A stretch of DNA of 64,000 nucleotides from Cyclospora cayetanensis (lineage: Eukaryota; Apicomplexa; Conoidasida; Eucoccidiorida; Eimeriidae), in the NCBI RefSeq assembly GCF_002999335.1, contig NW_020312270.1, positions 124,001 through 188,000 of the forward strand, given 5' to 3'. The notes beneath the pieces were generated by a model. The model was not told where the DNA came from. It worked only from the letters and a program-made list of their open reading frames with translations, and did no database searches. Shown piece after piece: positions 55,961 to 64,000 of this stretch. Every line of letters starts with the position of its first letter. Position 1 is the first letter of the stretch. Position numbers and translations under genes: made by a program.

Positions 55961-58270
55961 TTAACTAGCCCTTTTACGATGCATGGAATCGGCATTCCGA
56001 CTTTTGGTCATCAGAGGCCTGGATATCTTGACAACGAGGGGTAGTAACTGCTCGTACACCGTGAACATTATGGCAGATGACAGCAGTGTAGCTGTCAACT
56101 TCGACGGCAAGCCTGCGAAAAGTCCTGGTAGGCCCTCCGTCTCAAGAATCATTATCAAGCTTCGCACGCTTGCTGCACAGATAATGGACTTCACGCGAAG
56201 GGGCTATTGATCATTGTTTGCTAGTGCGCCGAGACCAGACCTCTCTGGCTCCATTTTAGGGGGACTACCGACTACTTTGGGCTACTTCCATCATGCGAAC
56301 AAGCGTCCTCAGGGAGACCATGTCAAAGTTCCTTACAGGAGTAGTCTTTAACATTAAACACTTTGCTTTGCGCTCGGGTCTTGACAACAAGATAGGGGTA
56401 TGTCACAAGCGTAGCCACCAGCTTGGCTGCAAGACCTGGGCCCCACGCACGATCCACATATTCAGGTTTCCTCATGCATGCAATGCACGCATGTGCTTTT
56501 GCACTGTCCAGCTATTCTACCTTTGCGCCACAACCACCACTTATTTGAAAACCACAGAAGTGTATTTATAGGCTCAGCTGTCTTGATGCCACATCGAACG
56601 CACCCATGAGGAACGACTCGGCAGGTGTGACGCGGGACCGTAGCAACCTGTCCGAGGTGAGCGACCCACTGCTGCTGTGCTGAGTACCGAAAGAGTTTGA
56701 TGAAGAGGCCGGTGATGTGCGCCACCTCTGCCACCATATAACATGCAGACTGGACTTCTTGAGCGACTATAAGGCAGAAAGCACGAAAAGAGCTGAGGTG
56801 TTACTTAAGTCCCTTCAATGGATTTTGAATGAGGCAAAAACAGGTATCTCGATTCTGAGGGCACAAAAAATCTAAAAGACTTCTGACTGACCTGTTTCAG
56901 CTGTAGCACCTTTGCCCGCAGGTGATCGTACAGAGCGAACTGAATAGCAGGGTTTAAGACCAGAACCAGCGCTGGCACAATCCCCGCAAGCCAACCACGA
57001 AATCCCTCCTTGCGCAAAATTTCGACTAGCATCACAAAGATGCTCTGCAAACCGTCAACACACACACTTGTCGACCAGCACGTCGTAGACACCCTGGACA
57101 AGCGTCTAAGATCCATCTGAGTGCCAGCACTCCTCTGTAAGAGATTACATGGCGAAATTGCAGCGCAGAAGGGATTTGTTTTGAGAGGCCCACATGTTCG
57201 TCTGTCTTCGAGGAGAAATCCAGCTTGAGACGAGTGTTAGCAACCCAAACTGTACGGTCACAGTACTTCACATTGTCGAGCAACTAAACAAGCATTTAAT
57301 GGTCAGCTGGGATTGCATGATGCATTTGCTGCTTGCCGTTGTGCAGTATCCAGCAGTAACTACTTCGTGAGCTCTTACATGGATTGCTAATGATAGTAGA
57401 ACAAACTCCTGCTCCGATCGCCATTGGGAGGTTCGTTCCCGCTTTGGCCTTTGAGCCTCTCCTAAGGCAAGATATCATGGAGCACAGTTGAATTCTTCGG
57501 TGCTTGCCTTGTCATATTAATGTAGAACATTCCCAGGAGACAATGTCCGCGTCATGTATCTAATCCTCTAAAGGAACAGACGCCTACCGATTTTTCTCCT
57601 TCTGCTTGGCTAAAGTGTACACGAAAAAGTATGTGCCCCAGCTGAAAATGACTCCAGCGACCGCCGCCCTCATCCCCTTGTAAAGTCGCCTCCAACCACC
57701 ATGACGTAAGTGAAGCTTCAGCACTTCCCAGGCGCTCCCCCCTTGGACAGACTGAATGGTACGGAGAGAGTCCAGTGGATACACCACTGCCATAGCCACT
57801 ACAGCACCGGCTGCTCCCGCAATCGTGTGAAGAAACGCGTGCGTCGCGTCGCTCATCCTCGGAGAGGATGTTGCGGCAACAACAGCTGCAACTGTAGCCG
57901 CCGTTTTACCTTCATCAGTCAGGCTGACTCCGCCTCTTTTGTTGATTCTTTGGGGCATCCAGTGCCCACCCAACTCACTGTTTTCATAGCCCGCCAAGAC
58001 AGTGCTCCTCTGAGTTCCCGGAAAAAGTGAGTATTGAATGCGCGTCTTCCCTTCGTTTGACTTAGAACGACGTAGCTGCTCTTTCCACGCTGGAAGCAGG
58101 GCCTCTGTCTCTAGAGGAGCCATGCGGTCACCAACTGTTGAAACCCTGGTCAATGCCGAGGAGGGGTGGATCCGTACTGGCGACACGAAGACTGGTAGAT
58201 TCTCAATCTCATCTTCCATCATAGTAAATGAAGTGGAATCCGCAGCCTTGGGCAAGTCTTGATGCTTCAT
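55961..58270 (-). CDS. Mitochondrial-carrier-family protein of the PMP47/PXN peroxisomal type
   Basis: Seven exons: 58270-57588, 57461-57379, 57249-57149, 57044-56892, 56679-56604, 56426-56337, 56172-55961; all phases agree (about 465 residues). Members of this branch exchange adenine nucleotides, CoA or NAD across the peroxisomal membrane; related carriers move folate or FAD in mitochondria. Seen: three carrier repeats with signatures YPLDSLR, NPFWVANTR and YPYLVVKTR; LYKGMRAAVAGVIFSWGTYFF at the end of repeat 1; and LNPAIQFALYDHL, AESFLM / AKLVATLVTYP and GLPSKLTATLLSSAIMFTVYE, which track the plant PXN/yeast PMP47 pattern closely. The first 130 residues form a polar N-terminal extension beyond the usual length. 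Substrate cannot be read from the sequence. The start ATG at 58270 is the first in frame. The nearby ATG at 58222 (MMEDE) is possible. Confidence 0.88.
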
Positions 58271-61200
58271 CGTGTGCCGCTCGTGGAATAGGAATCCTGT
58301 TCGGTACTTCTTTCAGGGTCACAGCCCTTCAAAATACGGCCAAACCCTACACAACTGTGAATCAACGCGTCTAGAGTTTAGCTGGAAACAGCGTTCGCTT
58401 CGGTGTAGAAGCTGATTGTAACGGAAAGTAAGAAGTGGTTCTGAAAAAGCGCGGTTCAGTGAGAAAACGAGCCGAGTGCGGCTTAGGTATTTAGCTGAGT
58501 CATTTGCTGTTGAATTGCATGGTAAGCCAAGATGGAAGAACATGTGAGTGTGAAGTATTTAAGAATATGAGCAGCTCTTGGTTGGGCTGACGGCGCCGGC
58601 CCGGAAACAGAGGCAATCAGGTTGCGCTACAATACAACTTGACGAGAAAAGAAATGCAAATACAACTCATATCCTCATTACCAGATCCACACGCCTAATG
58701 CACAAGGAATCGGCTGAACATTATAGAACCAGATGACCAGGCTACTGGATAACGCGGCGCGTACCCGCGGATAAAGGTGGTAGTGACCATCAGCTCTTGT
58801 CACAAAGCATGTCTCTAGCCACGATTCACCGTTAGAATTTCCTAAATATGAGGATTTTACAAATAATATTTCAACATGACGCTTGATAAATGCACTTTGC
58901 TCCACTTCGTGGGCCGCTTCATGAGTGTTTGATGGTATCCCACAGGTCAGAGTCACCAATGGGCTGCCCAGTCGCATGCATAGCTTATGGGCTATAGCAA
59001 CCAGCTATTTCAGTGTCATTGTAAAGCTTTCGACAAGCAACACATAGCGTGGAATGATTAAGGCTGACAAAACTCTGAAACGGGAAGTTCCACACATGGA
59101 GCGCTTTGGCGAGAATTACTGCGTGCACGGCATGCACATGTGCCTTCGAAAAGCAACATTGAAGCTCAATATGCTGTAGCATTTGCAGCGTTTATGGACT
59201 TTAGAGTGCAATGTCACCTTCTACATTCGATGAAGTGTGGTGGCTGCATCAGTTGCCTTCTTGCCAGCTTCCCCCAAGAAATTAGTCCCACTGATTTCAA
59301 TCGATCCTTGAAAGTCACGCTTCACCTAACTCCCCTGGCCTTTGAGTCGATTCTTTTCCTCCAAAATATTTAAGTGTGGTTTATTCTGGTTTTAAACGGC
59401 TGGAAAGTGCACAACTAATTTATCTGGAACCTTTTACTTATTGAGGGCTTTTATGGCCGCTTAAAAGCAGTTTTTTTGAGCCTACCTAATGGTGGTGGCT
59501 GAATAGCTCGGACTTTCAGGCAGGATAACCCGAAGTATTAATAGGATTGTGTTTGGCCGGACTGCTAGCCATAAGGCTAATGTTAGTCGTCAGCGAACAC
59601 AAAATAACTATACCCGGATGCCACAGATCCAGGCGTCACACAAATTCGACCGCGCATCACAACTCAAAACTCACACAAAAAATGCAAAGCTCCATTTGAT
59701 GAATCCGTAGGAAGACACCGAAGTTCACACTCCTTACATGCTTCCTAGGGTTATTGACCATTTTCCAAAAGAATTCCATCCTTCCCCTACCCGCACACTC
59801 AGAGTTCCCAATACGAGGGAAGAGAGACAGCTAGGGTTCACATAGCTGCACTCTTCAAGCATTCCGAGCTCCCACAAAAGTTGCGCATAACACCTAGCAC
59901 ACACGCATACAATATTGCCTTGTACGCAGCTTACTGTACTCCGGAGTAAACAAGGTGTACACACAGAAAAGCCGAGTAGGCAATTCTTTGAGTTCTCAGC
60001 AGAAGGTAACCACTGTAGTCAAAAGTGCGTAAGTGGTAGTTAGCCCGCTACATCTTGTCCCGCACACTTCGAAACACACGCCTTTGTGTCTCATGCCTGC
60101 ACGAGGAAGACAATTATCTCCAGAACAGCGGAAGCGTTCCTGCAGTATCGCCACTTCACCGGAAGGCGGAAAACATGATTAAGGTGCAAATGAGAAAGCA
60201 GTGCAAACTAACTGCTCAAGTCAACCCGCTGGAAACAAGGACTAAAACACAACGAACATGATTCCAAATTAACATGACCGTGTCGGTGTGATGGCTTGCT
60301 GTCCTAGGAGAGCTGAAATGCGTGAGCCTAGTGCCACGATGAAACGGAATACAATTAAGCTCTGTGAAGGTAATCATCACTAGTGGAGCAGTGCGTCCGC
60401 GGCTCATATTGTAGATCTGCATGCGAATACAGCGAGCGCATGCAGTATTGTCGGCTTCAAAACCCGAAAGGCATGAGGAAAAGAGTATAGACAGCATGCC
60501 TGATAAATCCTGCTTATCCAGCCGACCGAGGAGAACATCTTCACAACAATAACCAACTTTTCGAGCAGTAACCATAGGAAGGTCGGTATATCAGGCAGCG
60601 CGTGCACCGGGGAAGGAGAACTGTCAAGGAATTCGAGGGACTCCGTCTATAAGTGCTAGCCTTGTTAAGCAGACAAAACCTTGAAATTTTTAGCGTGCAA
60701 TATAGCAAGCACATACTCCTTCGTCAATCACAGATATTTGCGCTTCCCAAAATGTTTCACAGGAATTACCGTCTAGGGTGCTCTCTCGGCGTACCATCGT
60801 CTTACAATCCAGCATTTCTATGGCACCCTGTAGATCTCTCGCCTACACGCGGATAGCTTGCCTACGCAAGAAAGTCTGCAAATAACTTAAAAGTTACGGA
60901 ACGTTTCTAGAAAAGCAAATTTGATAAATTTGTGGCTTGCTCAACTCTCAAGGAAGTGGATGGAGTAGGACGGAGCATTGACTCCTGAGAGAATGGCAAA
61001 TGATCCTAGCCGCCTGCCCTCTAGCCTCTTCATGGAATCCACTTCTCGCGCACCTAGGCGCTCTACCAGGACCAAATATTAACGCTCAGAATACACGGTC
61101 AACCGCGGCTTATCCTAATTCCGTGCTTGCCTCTATTTGACTCTGCGCAACCATTGGGGCGCACTAGCTAGCACCTCTCTAAGGCCCTCTGCTGCTGCGG

Positions 61201-61489
61201 TGGCTGCTGGCTTCGAACCATAAGGTTGAGGGCCCTGTCAAATACGCGTTTCTCATCACACCTCAGCGAGGCGGGAGAGCAACCTCGACTATTGCTGTAT
61301 GAAAGCCCATTCATCAATAGGAAGAAAATTGACCCGAGCACTTGAACTATTCGTGAGCAAAGAATCGGAAATACTGCAGACGCGCGCGGCTGGTGCGCAT
61401 CGTCTGCCCCTCTCCTTTAGGGTTATTCGTAGTAGGCTGTAGGGTCACTGTGCAAGCAAGTCATAAAAAGGCACGCCAGGACACACTAG
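58271..61489. other. 3.2-kb stretch upstream of the carrier gene
   Basis: Only short open frames, none with a recognisable domain. The minus-strand frame 60216-60575 (119 codons) is the longest and could be a decayed 3' part of the retroelement that lies to its right, but no integrase or chromodomain motif is convincing. It should include the carrier promoter near its left end. Confidence 0.35.
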
Positions 61490-61740
61490 CGATCTATCTT
61501 CAGATCTCTATCGGTATTGACACCCTTAGGCGATCCATGGAGCATCCAGTTATGAGCTTAAAATAAATGTGCAGCTTCCTGAGCCTTTTCAGAGCTGGAA
61601 CAAAAGGGTGAAATGAGAATGCTTGCTGAGTCGGTCGAGAACAACGTAGATGCTGTTATAACCCCTGATCTCTCGCAGTCCGACAATAAAGTTCGTAGTC
61701 AGGTCAGTCCAAATTTTATCAGAAGGCGTGAGGTTTGGCA
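61490..61740 (-). pseudogene. Integrase core fragment of the Ty3/gypsy remnant
   Basis: At about 61725-61610 the minus strand reads KIWTDLTTNFIVGL, then GYNSIYVVLDRLSKHSHF. This matches the integrase catalytic core, usually W..IS.DFI.GLP and GYD.I.VVVDRLSKMAHF; the first catalytic Asp position reads Asn. After a frame change, LHGSPKGVNTDRD (about 61545-61505) corresponds to the HGxPxxIVSDRD block with the second Asp retained. No third catalytic residue was found; the sequence beyond 61490 is unrecognisable. Confidence 0.8.
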
Positions 61741-62139
61741 ACGACTAGATTTAAAAGACTTCCATGGCTTTAGCTGCCGGAAGATTTGGGCATTTCGATG
61801 AATACACCTTTGCCGCGGGGAATATCCCTTGCCACCAAATAGACAAGCCGAGGCCTTTCAGTGCAATATGAATTCCGTTATGCCCCTACAGAGCATATAC
61901 ACGTACTTTGCGCGGAATGGCACTATGAGCCGAAGTCGGGATGCACAGCAGAGGGAGACCCTGCTTTGTTCGAACTGCGGCAAGCCACCCTCAACGCGGT
62001 AGTGCTCCATCCTTTTGCCATTTTTGATTGTGGCGGTTGTGGTGGATTCACGGATGCCAAAAAATGGTACTACCACTATCTAGACTGAAAAGTTTTATTA
62101 TTATGGACAAGGACGATTGTCGTGTACCATGGTCCTTTG

Positions 62140-62693
62140 CTTGGCATCGCGAGAGCCCCTCCGCTACTACATGGATGATATTCTTCATTACTTCCATGTC
62201 AAGCGGCGCCTGCAGAATGCGCCCAATCCAGTTGATAGCAATAAAAGAGGTATTTAAAACTTCTTAGGCGGTACATTGAAGGGTAGTAGCCCGTCCGGAC
62301 AGTACATTGCCGCCTATTTACTACAGCCGGCATCTTCACACCGCATCAGGCCGCATAGGGTTCCCTTTCCCGCATTGAATGCCACTGCTCGCTTTCGGTG
62401 GAGTAATAAGCAATAATATAATATTTTAAAGAGCCTAACGTGCTAAAACAGAGCAGTACCTACCGCTGTGTAACTAGCATCGGTTGTCAGACAAAGTCGA
62501 CAATCATATTGGGCAGCAAAAGTACCGAAGAAGTTTTCAGGAGGTCGATAAGTGTCTTCTCTGCAGCAGCAGTGTCCTCTGCCTGATTCACAGACACTGG
62601 ACTTCCAAGCAGATCAATATCAAAGAAAAGAGACCCGTGCAAGTCCAGGAAGGAAGTCTCGGTGGTGAGTTGCAGACCGGTAGAACTTTGCAA
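62140..62693 (-). pseudogene. Connection and RNase H fragment of the Ty3/gypsy remnant
   Basis: A stretch ending EKTLIDLLKTSSVLLLPNM (62693-62487) matches the region of the family where a run like AFxxLKxxLxxxPVLxxPD precedes RNase H. After a one-base frame shift at about 62490 follows LTTDASYTAVGTALF, the first RNase H motif with its Asp retained, then a stop. Further down, after more breaks, INWIGRILQ and HVVAEGLSR (about 62240-62140) match the RNase H end and the ADALSR landmark that closes the domain in gypsy elements. Confidence 0.78.
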
Positions 62694-62733
62694 CGTCCTT
62701 TCGAGTGCGAAAAGGGAAACTCCTCTGTTGCTT

Positions 62734-63265
62734 TCATTTTTGCCTATTCTGCTCGAAAACTGCCCTCAGAACACGTAATTTCGGAAACAGACTAGCTGAC
62801 GTGAAAAACGAACACTCGCATGTGTTTTTATACCACTGCTTGTCCCGCAGAATCTGCTGTGTGCGCCGCAGGTGTTGTGTGTGTTCTTGAGCGTTTTGGT
62901 TAAATACTAAGAACTCATTAAATTTGGCTGTCGTCCAATCCTTCTTAAAAGAATCACTGTAGTCCCGACCAACGCCCTTATCTTTCATCTAGGGTCTTGG
63001 CAAGTCTAAACGGAATAGAGGAAGATTCGAGTTTGCGAGCGCAAGCCTGGAACACCGTTTTGTGTCCGTCAATAGGGTTAATAAATTGGCACGAATTCAC
63101 CCACCGTGTAATTTGTCAAGATATTCGCCAATATGAGGCATCAAGTGCCTCTCCACATTAGTCTTTGGAGGGGATTTCATGTTATTCGACATGCGCCACT
63201 TTCCATTGTTTCCTGGCACCACCGCCGGATTATGCCCAGAGTGCTGGCCGATTCCTATGTGATGT
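62734..63265 (-). pseudogene. Reverse transcriptase fragment of the Ty3/gypsy remnant
   Basis: In minus-strand order: a segment with GKWRM (63230-63180), the usual WRMCVDYR position, then HLMPHIGEYLDKLHG (about 63150-63100), matching the PLPxIDxxLDxLxGA block. After a stop and frame change come DGHKTVF and IPFRLAKTLDE, where families have KTAF and PFGLxNAPATFQ. Then NEFLVFNQNAQEHTQHLRR (about 62915-62855) stands where YLDDILVFS...EEHxxHLR is expected. The catalytic DD pair is therefore lost. The distance between blocks suits RT with some deletion. Non-functional. Confidence 0.8.
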
Positions 63266-64000
63266 GATTTTTTTTCGAAGAATTCGCATACTCTTCAATC
63301 TTTTATCCATGCTGTGAGAGCATTTAATACAGCGGAGCATAACTTGGGGCTTACCTAGGCATTTGCTTAAAACGAAGAGATGGACGACTAACAAGTGGCT
63401 GGCCTACTAGTAAGCCCTATTCGTCTAGCACACCAGCGATATTTTCTTCAGTGCATGTCCATTTCTGTTTTTTCTCGGCTGTAGGTTCAATTGGACTCCG
63501 TACTTAAAATCACCTGACATAGACGGGACGCACGCTCAGAATACTCCCTTACTGCGCTGCCGAGCTGACCTCATGAATAATCTACCCCACCGCGTTGAGG
63601 CACTAATTGCAGCCTGCTCTTCACAAAGAAAATGAACGATTCCTAGAGCTTCCTGGCACACTGACCTATACATCACGCAGCTGTGGCCTCACGCACACTT
63701 TCCACTGGGCCACTGATGGCATACCTACGACCACATCATGGTGCGCAGGTGGAAATTACAATCTACTGACTGCGTTAGTACGCCCACATCCCGACGTGCA
63801 AAGACAGTTGACCGCCACAGCCATGCCAATCATTCCAGTCTGCTGCCCGTCAACAAATTTAGTCCAAGGACTACCCTAAGGCGTGAGCAGGTAGATCGGA
63901 CTTCTGTGGCTTTTCCTCGATTGACACACTCACCCAATAACCAGTGTTGAGTAATATTCTTACACTTGGCCATCAATGTGAACTTGTGTTAGTGCAGGGA
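63266..64000. other. Right end, no assigned gene
   Basis: Short open frames on both strands without motif. On the minus strand this would be the protease or gag side of the retroelement, but no Asp-Ser/Thr-Gly protease triad or zinc knuckle was found. Confidence 0.35.

Larger units (their letters stand above)
61490..63265 (-). mobile_element. Decayed Ty3/gypsy retrotransposon, pol remnant
   Basis: On the minus strand, reading from 63265 down to 61490, three pol domains appear in the order RT, RNase H, integrase. That order defines Ty3/gypsy (Ty1/copia has integrase first). Every domain is broken by stops and frame changes, so no protein can be made. The individual pieces are listed separately. 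No LTR pair, primer-binding site or gag could be recognised; the element may extend a little beyond either end. Chromovirus-like Ty3/gypsy fragments are known from Eimeria genomes (established knowledge); this copy appears to be an old fossil, with several catalytic residues replaced. Confidence 0.8.

Noticed and set aside
60216..60575. 119-codon minus-strand frame as a retroelement tail domain
   Set aside because: No chromodomain or integrase C-terminal pattern could be recognised; left as unassigned.
62100..62240. Plus-strand YYMDDIL as a reverse-transcriptase catalytic motif
   Set aside because: Neighbouring RT blocks are absent on the plus strand. The same bases on the minus strand encode the RNase H end (AEGLSR) in line with the other pol pieces.
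63607..63950. Plus-strand frames near the right edge as a gene
   Set aside because: Short, overlapping, with no motif and no splice context.

Overview
The window looks like nuclear DNA of an apicomplexan of the coccidian type (Eimeria or Cyclospora-like). The genes are intron-rich with GT/AG introns. Coding sequence is full of CAG/GCA-type triplet runs encoding Gln, Ala, Ser and Thr tracts. Introns carry long (AC)n, (TA)n and (TG)-rich microsatellites, and one gene is a double-GTPase EngA-type protein with a long hydrophobic leader, as expected for an organellar protein. No operons, tRNAs, rRNAs or CRISPR arrays were seen. Most exon models were built by hand from splice signals and from agreement of reading phase across each junction. 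Base positions may be off by one in places.

Layout. 1-2628 (-): EngA/Der-like double GTPase, running off the left edge. 3459-4865 (+): Fcf2-domain rRNA-processing protein. 5718-12038 (-): a 2106-residue uninterrupted low-complexity coiled-coil protein of unknown function. 12242-17414 (-): four-exon multi-pass membrane protein of unknown function. 19460-24651 (-): membrane-anchored J-domain protein with a thioredoxin-like region (DNAJC16/ERdj8-like), preceded by a small unidentified gene (24697-26022, -). 26990-28165 (+): tail-anchored cytochrome b5. 30770-42299 (+): the 18-exon DEAD-box helicase PRP5/DDX46. 44601-47900 (+): ion channel with a cyclic-nucleotide-binding domain. 49419-50275 (-): centrin-like EF-hand protein. 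51629-52536 or 52863 (+): Vti1-type Qb SNARE. 54825-55412 (+): ribosomal protein uS8 (RPS15A). 55961-58270 (-): PMP47/PXN-type mitochondrial-carrier-family protein. About 61490-63265 (-): a decayed Ty3/gypsy retrotransposon pol (RT, RNase H, integrase).

The genes are ordinary housekeeping and trafficking functions (organelle and cytosolic ribosome assembly, splicing, ER folding, lipid redox, vesicle fusion, peroxisome-type transport, signalling). They are not a functional cluster. Gene density falls to the right of 42 kb, where intergenic stretches of about 0.5-3 kb appear and the retroelement fossil sits.

Most worth a second look: the Ty3/gypsy fossil; the cyclic-nucleotide-gated-type channel without a recognisable GYG filter; a perfect 50-bp palindrome inside PRP5 coding sequence; a PXN-type carrier in a lineage whose peroxisomes are disputed; a SNARE whose membrane anchor depends on splice choice; and several proteins with altered key residues (EngA G4 motif, centrin EF loops, thioredoxin-like domain without CxxC).
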